Below are positions 15,881-25,843 of a stretch of 64,000 nt of DNA, piece by piece. Source of the DNA: Rhodococcus sp. SMB37 (GTDB lineage Bacteria > Actinomycetota > Actinomycetes > Mycobacteriales > Mycobacteriaceae); NCBI RefSeq assembly GCF_004345605.1, contig NZ_SLVY01000002.1, positions 1-64,000 of the forward strand. Direction: 5' to 3'. Under the pieces are notes generated by a model that searched no databases, was not told where the DNA came from, and saw only the letters and a list, made by a program, of their open reading frames with translations. The position numbers were made by a program, and so were the translations under genes. Within the stretch, counting starts at the first letter, position 1, and the number at the start of each line of letters is the position of its first letter.

Positions 15881-17800
15881 TCAGCCGGCCAGGCCGTCGC
15901 CGCCCGCATCGCCGATGGCCTGGTCGAGCAAGCTGCGACGATACTGCTCCAATGCGACGAGGTCGCCGAGCAGCGCGTGGAATTCGTCGGACGCCGTGGC
16001 AGGCGAGATGCGTTGTAGCTTCGATTTGAGCTCCGCCACCTGCTCACCCACCCACACTTCCTGCAGGCGCGCCAACACTCCCCCGATGTAGCGGGGCAGG
16101 CGATCCTCTTCTGCGGGGATCGGCTCGACGGCGAGCTCCGTCACCAATGAGTGCACGACCGGGTCGGTCGCTGCACGGCCGACGGCGTCGACCCATTCAG
16201 CGCCTCCCATTCCCGAGCTCACACCACCGACGTGAGCGATCGCCTCACGCACGGCCGAGTAGGCGGGGTCGGTGAACGTCTCTGCGGGCAACGAATCGAA
16301 CACCGTGCCCGCGACGCCCGGATACTGCAGCGCAGCCTTGAGCCCGTCGCGTTGCGGCCACAGCGCCGGATCTCCCGGCCGTGGGCGACGCATTGCCGAC
16401 TCCTGCGACGAGGTCCCCTTGTCGACGGCAGCGGGCCTGCGTGTGGGCGCTGATGCTCGACCGCCACCGCGACGCGCTTCGTCCTGCACCCGGCGACGGA
16501 CCATGGGAATGTCGTCCCAGCCCACCCAGTGCGCCAGCTGCACCGCGTAGTTGTCACGCAGGGACCGGTCCTTTATCTGCGCGACGACCGGCACACAGCG
16601 ACGGAGCGCCTCGACACGTCCCTCCGCGGTGTCGAGGTCGTGCTCGAGCAGGATCGACTTGACGACGAACTCGAACATAGGGGTGCGCCGCGCGACGAGA
16701 TCGCGGACGGCGGTGTCGCCGGACGCCTGCCGGAGTTCGCACGGATCCATCCCCTCCGGGGCGATCGCGACGTAGGTCTTCGCTGCGGTCTTCTGGTCGC
16801 CCTCGAACGCCTTCATCGCCGCGGCCTGACCTGCGGCGTCACCGTCGAATGTGTAGATGACCTCGCCGCGAAAGTAGCTGTCGTCCATGAGCAGACGACG
16901 CAGCATCGCGAGGTGCTCGTCGCCGAAAGCGGTACCACACGAGGCGACGGCGGTTTTCACTCCCGCGAGGTGCATGGCCATGACGTCGGTATAGCCCTCG
17001 ACGATCACCGCCTGATGCGACTTGGCGATCTCCCGCTTCGCGAGGTCGAGGCCGAACAACACCTGAGACTTCTTGTACAACACCGTTTCCGGCGTGTTCA
17101 TGTACTTGGCGGTGATGGTGTCATCATCGTAGAGCCGACGGGCACCGAAGCCGATGACATCTCCGGCGAGGTTACGGATGGGCCAGAGCAGCCGACGGTG
17201 GAACCGGTCCATCGGACCGCGACGCCCCTGCCGCGACAATCCCGCGGCCTCGAGTTCCGCGAATTCGAATCCGCGACCGAGAAGATGTTTGGTGAGCTGA
17301 TCCCAGCCCGCCGGTGCGTAGCCGCACCCGAACATCTCGGCGGCGGCCTGGTCGAAGTTGCGCTCGGTGAGGTAGTCGCGCGCTGCCTGCGCGTCGGGGC
17401 TGCGGAGCTGTTCGGCATAGAACTGCTGCGCGGCAGCATTCGCGGCAACGAGGCGCGCGCGGGTACCGCGATCACGCTGCACGGACGGGCCACCACCCTC
17501 GTAGCTGAGGGTGTAGCCGACACGCTCGGCGAGCTGCTCGACGGCCTCCACGAAACTGACGTGCTCGATCTTCTGGATGAACGAGTAGACGTCGCCGCCC
17601 TCACCACACCCGAAGCAGTGGAAATGCCCGTGGTTGGGGCGGACGTGGAACGACGGCGACTTCTCGTCGTGGAAGGGACACAGCCCCTTCATCGAGTCGG
17701 CGCCGCCGCGCTTGAGGGCGACATAGTCGCCCACGATGTCTTCGATCCGAACGCGGTCGCGAATGGCCGCGATGTCTCTGTCTGAAATTCTGCCGGCCAC
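15881..17800 (-). CDS. dnaG: DNA primase
   Basis: Synthesises RNA primers for the replisome. The 639-residue protein shows the CHC2 zinc finger at the N-terminus (CPFHDEKSPSF, then HCFGCGEGGD), the primase core, and a TOPRIM domain with VIVEGYTDVMAMH and TFDGDAAGQ. A C-terminal helicase-interacting domain follows. Length matches mycobacterial DnaG. It is the last gene of the reverse-strand series ydcF-like, dgt, dnaG (48-base gap after dgt). The ATG at 17800 starts the conserved MAGRISDRDI. Confidence 0.97.
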   Translation of the reverse strand: MAGRISDRDIAAIRDRVRIEDIVGDYVALKRGGADSMKGLCPFHDEKSPSFHVRPNHGHFHCFGCGEGGDVYSFIQKIEHVSFVEAVEQLAERVGYTLSYEGGGPSVQRDRGTRARLVAANAAAQQFYAEQLRSPDAQAARDYLTERNFDQAAAEMFGCGYAPAGWDQLTKHLLGRGFEFAELEAAGLSRQGRRGPMDRFHRRLLWPIRNLAGDVIGFGARRLYDDDTITAKYMNTPETVLYKKSQVLFGLDLAKREIAKSHQAVIVEGYTDVMAMHLAGVKTAVASCGTAFGDEHLAMLRRLLMDDSYFRGEVIYTFDGDAAGQAAAMKAFEGDQKTAAKTYVAIAPEGMDPCELRQASGDTAVRDLVARRTPMFEFVVKSILLEHDLDTAEGRVEALRRCVPVVAQIKDRSLRDNYAVQLAHWVGWDDIPMVRRRVQDEARRGGGRASAPTRRPAAVDKGTSSQESAMRRPRPGDPALWPQRDGLKAALQYPGVAGTVFDSLPAETFTDPAYSAVREAIAHVGGVSSGMGGAEWVDAVGRAATDPVVHSLVTELAVEPIPAEEDRLPRYIGGVLARLQEVWVGEQVAELKSKLQRISPATASDEFHALLGDLVALEQYRRSLLDQAIGDAGGDGLAG

Positions 17801-17848
17801 GCCGACGAGTCTAGGCCGTGTTCTCGACCCGTCCGGCAGCGGTGGTTG

Positions 17849-19120
17849 CTAGCCCCAGCTGGCCTGTGCGGCGAGGCTGTCGCGGTCGATCCGCTCGAGT
17901 CGCGATTCGGTACAGGACGCGATCTGATCAACGATGACCCGTACTTTCGCGGCATCATCGGGCGCGGCATCCCACTCGGCCACGAATATCGGGTCGAGTC
18001 CCACCGGCGCTGTGCGCAGCAACCACTCGGCCACCCGGTGGATGCGCTCACGCTGGCTTACCTGCCTCGCCCGATGAGCGCTGTCGGACATCACGAACTG
18101 CAGCGCCATCGTCTTGAGCAGCGCAACCTCCGACGCCACGATCGGAGGGATCACCAGATCGGTGTCGTAGCGGGCGACGGGCGCGTTGCCGGTGACCTCG
18201 CGGGTGCCGCTGATCGCGGCCGTCGCATAGCGGCCGACGAGTTCGCTGGTGAGCCGCTTGAGCGCGACCGAGCTGGCGAGTGTTCCGTCATAGGTGCCAA
18301 CCCCGACCACGACGGGCAGGGTGGACAGGCGTTGCGCGGCCTCCACCAGCTCGGCCGGATCCAGTCCGGAGAACTCCCTCATCCCCACTGCGATGAGGCC
18401 TGCCACCGAGTCGGCGTCGCCGAGGACCCGCAGGTCGATGCGACCGTCGATCACGCCGTCCTCGACGTCGTGCACCGAATAGGCGACGTCGTCGGACCAG
18501 TCCATGATCTGCGCCTCGAGGCACCGGCGTCGCTCGGGCGCACCGTCGCGGATCCAGTCCAGTTCGTCGGCGTCGTCGTCGTAAGCGCCGAACTTCGCGC
18601 CTGGAGAGGGCCGGATCCACGGATACTTGAGCGTTGCGTCCAACGAAGTGCGAGTGAGATTCAATCCCGCGCTGGTGCCGTCCGCGTGGAGGATCTTCGG
18701 TTCGAGTGCGGTCAGGATCCGCAGGTTCTGGGCATTGCCCTCGAAACCCCCACACGGCGCCGCGACCTCGTCGAGCGCGCGTTCACCGTTGTGCCCGTAG
18801 GGCGGGTGGCCGATGTCGTGGGCGAGCCCCGCCAGATCGACGACGTCGGGGTCGGCCCCGAGCCCTTCGGCGATGCTGCGACCGATCTGGCCCACTTCCA
18901 TCGAGTGGGTCAGGCGGGTGCGTGGGGTGTCGCCGTCGCGGGGACCCACCACCTGAGTCTTGTCCGCGAGGCGACGCAGCGCAGCGCAGTGCTGGACACG
19001 AGCCCGGTCGCGCGCGAATGCGGTGCGGTCGGCTGCAGCCGCTTCCGCCCCGGCAAGCCCCGATCGCTTCGGCGCCTCCTCCACACGCCGCGCGAGATCG
19101 TGTTCGCTGTATCCCGGCAT
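17849..19120 (-). CDS. dgt: dGTPase-like deoxyguanosinetriphosphate triphosphohydrolase
   Basis: Hydrolyses dNTPs to deoxynucleosides and triphosphate, shaping the nucleotide pool. It is an HD-domain protein of 423 residues. The metal-binding motif is visible as [10 protein letters not shown] followed by [15 protein letters not shown], and a distal [14 protein letters not shown] supplies the third Asp cluster. Length and the position immediately upstream of dnaG agree with the actinobacterial family (Rv2344c type). Start ATG at 19120, 30 bases after the upstream gene, implies an operon. Confidence 0.95.
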   Translation of the reverse strand: MPGYSEHDLARRVEEAPKRSGLAGAEAAAADRTAFARDRARVQHCAALRRLADKTQVVGPRDGDTPRTRLTHSMEVGQIGRSIAEGLGADPDVVDLAGLAHDIGHPPYGHNGERALDEVAAPCGGFEGNAQNLRILTALEPKILHADGTSAGLNLTRTSLDATLKYPWIRPSPGAKFGAYDDDADELDWIRDGAPERRRCLEAQIMDWSDDVAYSVHDVEDGVIDGRIDLRVLGDADSVAGLIAVGMREFSGLDPAELVEAAQRLSTLPVVVGVGTYDGTLASSVALKRLTSELVGRYATAAISGTREVTGNAPVARYDTDLVIPPIVASEVALLKTMALQFVMSDSAHRARQVSQRERIHRVAEWLLRTAPVGLDPIFVAEWDAAPDDAAKVRVIVDQIASCTESRLERIDRDSLAAQASWG

Positions 19121-19150
19121 CCCACCGCCCTTCGTCGATGCGACCTTATT

Positions 19151-19843
19151 TCACTGGTCTGCCGTGTATTCGAAATCTGCCGAGTAGTGCGTGAGCTGGT
19201 ACCAGATGAGCGCCCCGGTTTCCCGGGCGATGCCGTGGAACTGCGACTCGCGTGTGAACACTGCCGGGCCTTGCCGGGTGGGCGCGGTCCATGCATCGAG
19301 GCCCGCGTCGCGTGCCATCGTCCGTGTGCGCAGGCCGTGCCACGGATCACTCACCAGGACAGCGGACGACAGGCCCATCTCACTCATCTCCTCACTGACC
19401 GCCTTGATGCTCAGGAGGGTGTCGGACCCCTCCTCGACTGCCACGATGGCATCCGCAGGCACGCCGGTCTCGATGAGGTAGTTCTTACCGGAGGCCGCCT
19501 CGGTGAACAGGTCGCCCTCCTGCTTGCCGCCGACCGTGACGATGGTGTCGGACACACCGTTCTCGTAGAGCATGCGCGCCTGTTCGAGGCGCGCCGCGAA
19601 CACCGGCGAAGGAGTCCCCGAGTATTGCGCGGCACCGAGTACGACGATGGCATCGGCGGTCGTCCAGTCGTCGATGCGCGCAACCTGCCACACCCGCACT
19701 GCCGTACCGCCGACCACCAGGACCGCGGCGAGGAGCAGCCCGGCGATCAGACGACGGCACCACCGAGCGAGGCGGGACCCTGAACTGCGCTGGTCTTCGT
19801 CGACGCTCCTGGCCATATCGGGGCGGCGGGCTGCGGTACTCAC
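19151..19843 (-). CDS. YdcF-family (DUF218) membrane-anchored protein
   Basis: One N-terminal membrane helix (about residues 28-48) is followed by a DUF218 domain with AIVVLGAAQYSGTPSPVFAARLEQA, IVTVGGK and VSDPWHGLRTRTMA. Related proteins (SanA, ElyC, YdcF) act in envelope or vancomycin-barrier functions, but the biochemical role is unsettled. The start is uncertain: GTG at 19843 (about 230 residues) directly follows GGGGA, and ATG at 19816 has no ribosome-binding site. It is the promoter-proximal gene of the dgt-dnaG series and is divergent from the TPM-domain gene. Confidence 0.82.
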   Translation of the reverse strand: MSTAARRPDMARSVDEDQRSSGSRLARWCRRLIAGLLLAAVLVVGGTAVRVWQVARIDDWTTADAIVVLGAAQYSGTPSPVFAARLEQARMLYENGVSDTIVTVGGKQEGDLFTEAASGKNYLIETGVPADAIVAVEEGSDTLLSIKAVSEEMSEMGLSSAVLVSDPWHGLRTRTMARDAGLDAWTAPTRQGPAVFTRESQFHGIARETGALIWYQLTHYSADFEYTADQ

Positions 19844-19932
19844 TCCCCGATTCTGCCAGTGCGCCACCGGACGGCCACCGCGGACACGCGCCACGGTGCC
19901 ACCCGGACGTACGAAACCGATAGATTCGTCCC

Positions 19933-21939
19933 ATGGCTCCCCCCTCGGCAGCACAACGGCATCCCTCGACAGCTGCACTCGCCCTCGTCCCCGCCCTGCT
20001 CGCGGTCGCAGCCTGGTTGATGGCTCCCGCACTGGCCTCCGCCGAGCCGCCCTCGCGACTTCCGGAACCGATCACCGACACAGCCGGTGTGCTGAGCAAT
20101 GACGACACCGACCGCATCCAGGCCGCGGCGAACACGTTGTACGACGAGCATCAGCTGCAGCTGTGGGTCACGTACGTATCGACCTTCGACGGTCAGCCGT
20201 ACGACAGCTGGGCCGAGGCCACCGCACGTGCAAGCAACTTCGGGCCGGACACCGCGTTGCTCGCGGTTGCGACCGACGATCGCGAGTTCGCGCTGTGGAC
20301 TCCCGACGGGTCCGAGATCAGCGAGTCCGAACGCGACAGCATCAGCGCGAGCAACATCACACCCGCGTTGCGTGAACCCACCGACTGGGCGGGAGCCGCG
20401 GTCGCCGCTGCCGAGGGTCTCGACAACGCGCTGACGCCGTCGAGCGCGCCCGTGACGACGTTGCTGGTCGGTGGCGGGGTCATCGCCGCAGGTGCGGGCG
20501 GGGTGTACCTGTACTCCCGCCGGTCGAAGAGCAAGCGCGCAGAGGCCGGTGCCGCGCAGGCCGCCCAGATCGATCCGAACGACGTCGACAGCCTGCGTTC
20601 GCTGCCACTCGAGGGTCTCGAACTGTACGCACAGGAAGTGCTCGTGGAGACCGACAACGCAGTCCGATCGAGTTCTGAGGCACTCGAACTTGCACGCGGT
20701 GAGTTCGGGCAGTCCGCGGTGCAACCGTTCGACCGGGCCTACGAGCGGGCACGAGCCGCGCTCGCGTCCGCGTTCGAGATCAGGCAGCGTCTCGACGACG
20801 ACATCCCGGAGACCCCGCAGCAGCAACGCGACATGCTCGTACAGTTGATCTCGTCGTGCGGTAAGGCCAACAACGATCTCGACGAGCAGGTCGAGGCATT
20901 CGACAACATGCGCAACCTGCTGCTCGACGCCCCGAAACGCCTCGACGCGCTCACTCGACGTGCAATCGGGCTGCGGGCACGGCTCCCCGAGTCCGAGACG
21001 ATCCTCACGCAGCTGCGCGGCGAATTCCCGGCGGGTGCGCTCGCTCCCGTCGCCGAGAACGTCGAGCTCGCACAGGAGGAAATCTCCTTCGCCGAGAAGG
21101 CGATCGACGAGGGCCGGACCGCGGTCGCGCGACCCGCCGGCGAGCAGGGCGACGCGGTGCGCGTCATCCGTGAAGCCGAGGGCGGTCTGGGCCATGCGAC
21201 CACGCTGCTCGACTCCCTCGACCATGCCGCCGAGGACATCCGACGGGCCATCGCGACCCTTCCCGCAGCGATGGAGGATGCGGCGCAGGGCATCGCGGAC
21301 GCCGCGAAGCTGGCGTCGGCGGGCGGCCCGGAACTCGACGAGGCGCGTAAGGCGGCGCAGGACGCGCTCGATCATGCGCGGGCCGAGCAGCACAACGACC
21401 CGCTGGGTAGTTTCACACGCGTGGTGGAAACGGATGCGCGGCTCGACGCGTTGCGCGCGCAGACCCGCGAAGCGCAGGAAGCCGCGGAACAGGCCCGCCG
21501 ACGCCTCGAGCAGGATCTAGCAGCGGCACAAGCGCAGGTCACCGCTGCATCGGATTTCATCGGCACGAGGCGCGGTGTGGTAGGAGCGCAAGCCCGTACC
21601 CGGTTGTCGGAGGCCGAGCGTCACCTCCAGGCGGCGCGGCAGTTGGCGCAATCGGATTCCGCCGCCGCCATGCAGCACGCCCAGGCCGCCGCGAGCCTGG
21701 CCGCGACGGCGTTGCGCTCGGCCCAGAACGACGTGCAGAAGTGGGACCGTCAGCAGCGCCCGCCGGGTGGCGGCTCGTCGGGCGGCAACATGACCGGCGC
21801 GATCCTCGGCGGCATCCTCATCAACAGCGTCCTGAACAGTGGTCGTGGTGGCGGGGGCTTCGGTGGAGGTTTCGGGGGTGGAGGCTTCGGCGGCGGTGGG
21901 GGCGGTGGCTTCGGCGGGTCGAGCGGTGGCCGCTTCTAG
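19933..21939 (+). CDS. TPM-domain membrane protein with coiled-coil body and Gly-rich tail
   Basis: A 668-residue envelope protein (Rv2345-type). A signal peptide or anchor (1-37) leads to a TPM domain (about 42-160, with EPITDTAGVLSNDDTDRIQ), then a membrane helix (about 178-195). Some 400 residues of mostly helical, Ala/Glu/Arg-rich heptad sequence follow. The last 45 residues are nearly all Gly with Phe and Ser (GGGFGGG repeats). TPM domains occur in photosystem repair and other membrane quality-control proteins. The Gly-Phe tail resembles that of several bacterial TPM proteins and may be flexible or phase-separating. Function is not established. Confidence 0.85.
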   Translation: MAPPSAAQRHPSTAALALVPALLAVAAWLMAPALASAEPPSRLPEPITDTAGVLSNDDTDRIQAAANTLYDEHQLQLWVTYVSTFDGQPYDSWAEATARASNFGPDTALLAVATDDREFALWTPDGSEISESERDSISASNITPALREPTDWAGAAVAAAEGLDNALTPSSAPVTTLLVGGGVIAAGAGGVYLYSRRSKSKRAEAGAAQAAQIDPNDVDSLRSLPLEGLELYAQEVLVETDNAVRSSSEALELARGEFGQSAVQPFDRAYERARAALASAFEIRQRLDDDIPETPQQQRDMLVQLISSCGKANNDLDEQVEAFDNMRNLLLDAPKRLDALTRRAIGLRARLPESETILTQLRGEFPAGALAPVAENVELAQEEISFAEKAIDEGRTAVARPAGEQGDAVRVIREAEGGLGHATTLLDSLDHAAEDIRRAIATLPAAMEDAAQGIADAAKLASAGGPELDEARKAAQDALDHARAEQHNDPLGSFTRVVETDARLDALRAQTREAQEAAEQARRRLEQDLAAAQAQVTAASDFIGTRRGVVGAQARTRLSEAERHLQAARQLAQSDSAAAMQHAQAAASLAATALRSAQNDVQKWDRQQRPPGGGSSGGNMTGAILGGILINSVLNSGRGGGGFGGGFGGGGFGGGGGGGFGGSSGGRF

Positions 21940-21955
21940 TCGACCCGCTCGACTA
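21937..21955. promoter_or_regulatory. Perfect hairpin TAGTCGA-CCCGC-TCGACTA
   Basis: A seven-base inverted repeat with a five-base loop begins on the stop codon of the TPM gene and is followed by TACCCT, a possible -10 element for the leader ORF and acetyltransferase downstream. There is no U tract, so an operator or weak terminator is equally possible. Confidence 0.35.
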
Positions 21956-22007
21956 CCCTGAATGCGCCGCGCTCACCACGTGTCGAACATTGCGATCAGG
22001 GAGGTTG

Positions 22008-22061
22008 ATGAACATGGCCCGCCAGATGCGTCATCAACATCCCTTCGTCCGGGTCGCGTGA
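22008..22061 (+). CDS. 17-residue leader peptide upstream of an acetyltransferase
   Basis: A short ORF reading MNMARQMRHQHPFVRVA and ending TGA has an excellent Shine-Dalgarno AGGGAGG (21998-22004) three bases before its ATG. It ends 44 bases before the GNAT start. Placement, strong ribosome-binding site and tiny size suggest a regulatory leader whose translation or stalling controls the acetyltransferase. The same type of arrangement precedes ribosome-antibiotic resistance genes. I do not recognise the peptide itself. Confidence 0.5.
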   Translation: MNMARQMRHQHPFVRVA

Positions 22062-22105
22062 GCTCACTGGGCGGCCCGGTCATCTGAACCGACCAGGAGT
22101 GTCGC

Positions 22106-22633
22106 ATGCCTTTTTCATCGTTGCCTCTGAGCAGTACAGGTCTGATCACCGACACGGGATTGACCACCGAGCGTCTCGTCTTACGCGTGTGGACCACTGA
22201 CGAGATCGCCGCCGTTCTGAACAGCCACCGCATGGTGTCTTGGGCGGAGGACTTTCCCGCAGAAGGTGATTCCGTGATCGCCGGGGTCATTGCCGGACAG
22301 TCGACCAGGCCGGACCACGGCCACAGACTGATCGTCGAGCGGGAGAGCGGACTGGTCGCCGGCTCCATCAGCCTGCTGTGGCCACCGAGCGAAGGCGTCG
22401 TCGAAATCGGCTATGGCGTCGTAGGCTCTCGCCGAGGGCTCGGCTACGCCTCCGAGGCAACCCGCGCCATGGTGGCGCTGGCTCTGGCCACGCCGCTGGT
22501 CCACACGGTCTCGGCCGAAGTGGAGCTCTCTAATCCCGCCTCAGCGCGTGTACTGGAGAAAGCCGGGATGCTTCGCTGTGGTGAGGACTCGGCCGTGGCC
22601 CGATATGCCACGGCGCCGAGGCCGTTTCTGTAA
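22106..22633 (+). CDS. GNAT-family N-acetyltransferase (RimJ/RimL type)
   Basis: A 175-residue acetyl-CoA-dependent acetyltransferase. The N-terminal LTTERLVLRVW is the RimJ/RimL-like opening. The acetyl-CoA-binding region is visible as EIGYGVVGSRRGLGYASEATRAMVALA (Q/RxxGxG/A loop), followed by NPASARVLEKAGMLRCGE near the end. AGGAG precedes the ATG at 22106. The substrate could be a protein N-terminus, an amino acid or an antibiotic. The preceding leader ORF hints at induced expression. Confidence 0.87.
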   Translation: MPFSSLPLSSTGLITDTGLTTERLVLRVWTTDEIAAVLNSHRMVSWAEDFPAEGDSVIAGVIAGQSTRPDHGHRLIVERESGLVAGSISLLWPPSEGVVEIGYGVVGSRRGLGYASEATRAMVALALATPLVHTVSAEVELSNPASARVLEKAGMLRCGEDSAVARYATAPRPFL

Positions 22634-22862
22634 GTGCAAGCGGGGATCGGCAACGACATCACAGGTCGGTGCCGGTCCCCGTACCCAGCGCTACCACCAG
22701 CTATTTCTGTCCCTGATCAGGGCGCGGTCAGACGCACACAGGAGAATACTGCTCTCCATATCCTGGAATGCCCTTTCTTCACGTGGAGAACACTGATATC
22801 TTGCCGTCAATCGCCGTTGCACGGTGATGCACGCCACACTCTCAGACGAGGAGCTTCTGGTC

Positions 22863-24203
22863 GTGACTCAGACCGATTCCGGCAGGAACCGCATCCACTT
22901 CGATCGACACGCACCCGAGTACCGAGAACAGTTCGAATCGATCACCAAGGACATGCACTCAGGCTGCCCCATTGCGTGGACCGACACCCACGGCGGGCAT
23001 TGGGTCGCAGCCGGGGCCGACGAAGTGTTCCATCTCGCCCGGTCCGGAGACATCTCCAACGACAACGACGTCCAGGGCGTCCGCCGCGGATACCGCGGTA
23101 TCACGATTCCCACCGGGGAACTGCCGAACGGGGCACGCGGCGGCATGCTCGAGATGGACCCGCCCGAGCATCGGTACTACCGCCAGACCCTCAACCCCTA
23201 CCTCTCCCCGGCAGCCGTCAATCGATGGATTCCCGTCATCGACGAAGTCGTCCGAGCGTGCCTCGACGAGAAGATCACCACCGGTCGGATCGACTTCGTC
23301 GACGACCTCGCGAATATCGTGCCGGCGGTACTCACCCTCGGGATGCTCGGCATCCCGCTCGCAAAGTGGGAGATCTACAACGAACCGGTGCACGCGTCGG
23401 TGTATACGCCGCCCGACTCCCCCGATCGGGGCCGCGTCGCGGACCTGCAACGCGCCATGGGTGCCGACCTCTACGCCGCCGTCGCCCAAGCCCGAGTCGA
23501 CCCACGCCCCGGCCTGGTGAACGCAGTGGTACATGCGGACATCAACGGCGAGACTCCACCGGACATAGAAGTTCTTGGAATGCTGTCGCTGCTGATCGGT
23601 GGCGGTTTCGATACGACGACCGCTCTCACCGCGCACTCACTCGAATGGCTGTCCCACAATCCTGACCAGCGAGAGTTACTCAGTCGCAACCGAGACACCC
23701 TGCTCGACTCGGCGACCGAGGAATTCCTGAGGTTCTTCACACCGGCTCCGGGGGATGGACGTACCTTCTCGGCCGACTGCGAATACGCCGGAGCCCAGTT
23801 CCAGGAGGGCGAGCGCTTGTGGCTCTCGTGGGCGATGGCCAATCGCGATCCGTCGCTCTTCGACGATCCACACAACATCGACCTCGAGCGGAAAGGCAAC
23901 CGCCACTTCAGTTTCGGTCTCGGAATCCACCGCTGCATCGGATCCAACGTCGCGCGAACGGTGTTCAAGCGGATGCTCGTCGCGGTATTGGACCGGATGC
24001 CCGACTTCCAGTGCGACCCCAGCGAGGCCGTGCACTACGAGACCATCGGCATCATCCAGGGAATGCGGAATCTTCCCGCAACCTTCACTCCCGGCCCCCG
24101 CGTGGGCGCCGGTCTCGACGAGACCCTCGCCCGTCTTCAGAAGGAGTGCGACGAGCAGGGGCTCGCCGAGCCCATCACGGCGCAGACCGGAAGAACGCAG
24201 TAG
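22863..24203 (+). CDS. Cytochrome P450
   Basis: A soluble bacterial-type P450 of about 446 residues. The I-helix oxygen-activation segment appears as LLIGGGFDTTTAL, the K-helix ExxR as EEFLRFF, and the heme-binding signature as FSFGLGIHRCIG with the axial Cys. The GTG at 22863 follows GAGGAG at workable spacing; alternatives are GTG 22824 and ATG 22827. No ferredoxin or reductase gene is adjacent, so electrons must come from partners elsewhere. It stands alone between the acetyltransferase and glyS; the substrate is unknown. Confidence 0.92.
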   Translation: MTQTDSGRNRIHFDRHAPEYREQFESITKDMHSGCPIAWTDTHGGHWVAAGADEVFHLARSGDISNDNDVQGVRRGYRGITIPTGELPNGARGGMLEMDPPEHRYYRQTLNPYLSPAAVNRWIPVIDEVVRACLDEKITTGRIDFVDDLANIVPAVLTLGMLGIPLAKWEIYNEPVHASVYTPPDSPDRGRVADLQRAMGADLYAAVAQARVDPRPGLVNAVVHADINGETPPDIEVLGMLSLLIGGGFDTTTALTAHSLEWLSHNPDQRELLSRNRDTLLDSATEEFLRFFTPAPGDGRTFSADCEYAGAQFQEGERLWLSWAMANRDPSLFDDPHNIDLERKGNRHFSFGLGIHRCIGSNVARTVFKRMLVAVLDRMPDFQCDPSEAVHYETIGIIQGMRNLPATFTPGPRVGAGLDETLARLQKECDEQGLAEPITAQTGRTQ

Positions 24204-24208
24204 GCGTA

Positions 24209-24246
24209 AAGGCAGGCGCACCGGATCGACGCGGTGGGCCTGCCTT
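24209..24246. terminator. Bidirectional terminator between P450 and glyS
   Basis: AAGGCAGGCGCACC (24209-24222) pairs with GGTGGGCCTGCCTT (24233-24246) with one mismatch and a ten-base loop. The symmetric AA/TT ends suit termination of both convergent genes. Confidence 0.7.
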
Positions 24247-24287
24247 CTGCTGCTGTGTCTGTGATCACCAGGTGTGAGTACCGGCGA

Positions 24288-25679
24288 TCAGCACCCGATC
24301 AGACGCTGCGCGAGGTAGCCCTCGACCTGATCCAGGCTCACGCGCTCCTGCGCCATCGTGTCGCGCTCGCGGACGGTGACGGCCTGATCCTCGAGGGTGT
24401 CGAAATCGACGGTGATGCAGAACGGCGTCCCGATCTCGTCTTGGCGACGGTAGCGACGACCGATAGCGCCCGCGTCGTCGAACTCGATGTTCCAGTTCTG
24501 GCGAAGCTGGGCGGCGAGATCTTTGGCCTTCGGGCTGAGATCCGCGTTACGCGAGAGCGGCAGCACCGCAGCCTTGACCGGCGCGAGCCGACGGTCGAGG
24601 CGCAGCACGGTTCGCTTGTCGACGCCGCCTTTGGCGTTGGGCGCCTCGTCCTCGCTGTACGCGTCGACGAGAAACGCCATCAACGAGCGGGTGAGGCCTG
24701 CCGCAGGTTCGATCACGTACGGCGTGTAGCGCTCGTTGGTGGTCTGGTCGAAGAAGCTCAGGTCGGCGCCCGAATGCTGCGCGTGGGTCGACAGGTCGAA
24801 GTCGGTGCGGTTGGCGACCCCTTCGAGCTCACCCCATTCGCTGCCCTGGAAGTGGAAGCGGTACTCGATGTCGACGGTGCGCTTCGAATAGTGCGAAAGC
24901 TTGTCCTGCGGGTGCTCGAACAGGCGCAGGTTGTCCTTGTTGATACCGAGACCGGTGTACCAATCCATGCGGTAGTCGATCCAGTATTGGTGCCACTCTT
25001 CGTCTTCCCCCGGCTTGACGAAGAACTCCATCTCCATCTGCTCGAACTCGCGGGTGCGGAAGATGAAGTTGCCCGGCGTGATCTCGTTGCGGAAGCTCTT
25101 GCCGATCTGGCCGATGCCGAACGGCGGCTTCTTGCGCGACGTGGTGAGCACGTTGGCAAAGTTCACGAAGATGCCCTGGGCGGTCTCGGGACGCAGGTAG
25201 TGCAGACCCTCTTCGCTCTCGATCGGACCGAGGTAGGTCTTGAGCATCATGTTGAAGTCGCGAGGCTCGGTCCACTGGCCCCTGGTGCCGCAGTCCGGGC
25301 ACACGATCTCGGTCATCGCAACCGTGTCCGGGTCGTCGAGCTTGTTCTTCTCGGCGTACGCCTCCTGCAGGTGATCCTGCCGGTGACGCTTGTGACAGCT
25401 CAGGCACTCGACGAGCGGGTCGTTGAACACGCCGACGTGACCGGAGGCGACCCACACCTGACGGGGCAGGATCACCGACGAGTCGAGGCCCACGACATCG
25501 TCGCGACTGGTGACCATGTTGCGCCACCACTGCTTCTTGATGTTGTCCTTGAGTTCCACGCCGAGCGGCCCGTAATCCCAGGCCGACTTGGTGCCGCCGT
25601 AGATCTCACCGCAGGGATAGACCAGCCCGCGGCGCTTGGCGAGGTTGGCGACGGTATCGATCTTGGATTTGGGTGCCAC
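24288..25679 (-). CDS. glyS: Glycine--tRNA ligase
   Basis: Charges tRNA-Gly. This is the single-chain, class II alpha2 type: motif 2 ([25 protein letters not shown]) and motif 3 ([13 protein letters not shown]) are clear, and a CxxC zinc insertion is present ([16 protein letters not shown]). The GTG at 25679 ([18 protein letters not shown]) gives 463 residues and has GGAGAG at ideal spacing. The open frame upstream to 25781 is not conserved. It is divergent from the ArsR/Zur operon, as in mycobacteria. Confidence 0.97.
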   Translation of the reverse strand: MAPKSKIDTVANLAKRRGLVYPCGEIYGGTKSAWDYGPLGVELKDNIKKQWWRNMVTSRDDVVGLDSSVILPRQVWVASGHVGVFNDPLVECLSCHKRHRQDHLQEAYAEKNKLDDPDTVAMTEIVCPDCGTRGQWTEPRDFNMMLKTYLGPIESEEGLHYLRPETAQGIFVNFANVLTTSRKKPPFGIGQIGKSFRNEITPGNFIFRTREFEQMEMEFFVKPGEDEEWHQYWIDYRMDWYTGLGINKDNLRLFEHPQDKLSHYSKRTVDIEYRFHFQGSEWGELEGVANRTDFDLSTHAQHSGADLSFFDQTTNERYTPYVIEPAAGLTRSLMAFLVDAYSEDEAPNAKGGVDKRTVLRLDRRLAPVKAAVLPLSRNADLSPKAKDLAAQLRQNWNIEFDDAGAIGRRYRRQDEIGTPFCITVDFDTLEDQAVTVRERDTMAQERVSLDQVEGYLAQRLIGC

Positions 25680-25768
25680 TCGGATTCTCTCCATCTCGGA
25701 TGCGGGTTCGCAGCATGCGTCGATCACCAAGACTATCGCTCCACGGCAGGACACCGAACACGCGGCGG

Positions 25769-25802
25769 TTGACATGCACATCTATGCATATCAAAATGAG
25801 AT
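25769..25802 (+). promoter_or_regulatory. Promoter and putative zinc-sensor operator for smtB-zur
   Basis: A TTGACA -35 (25769-25774) is followed at 17 bases by CAAAAT (25792-25797). Overlapping the -10 is ATaTCA-AAA-TGAgAT (25788-25802), an imperfect palindrome in a markedly A+T-rich patch that suits an ArsR/SmtB operator. Binding by the downstream repressor would block the polymerase. Confidence 0.5.
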
Positions 25803-25843
25803 CGGTTTGCAATAACGCGCGGTTCACCTCCGAAGGAGCACCC

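Noticed and set aside
17846-19783. Very long forward open frame opposite dgt and the YdcF-like gene
   Set aside because: High GC third-position bias leaves the antisense frame open. Composition is Arg/His-rich with no domain.
19933-21939. PE/PPE-like or structural Gly-rich surface protein
   Set aside because: The TPM domain, membrane helix and synteny with Rv2345 explain the gene; only the tail is Gly-rich.
24234-25772. 512-codon forward frame opposite glyS
   Set aside because: Mirrors glyS codons; no start signal and no domain.
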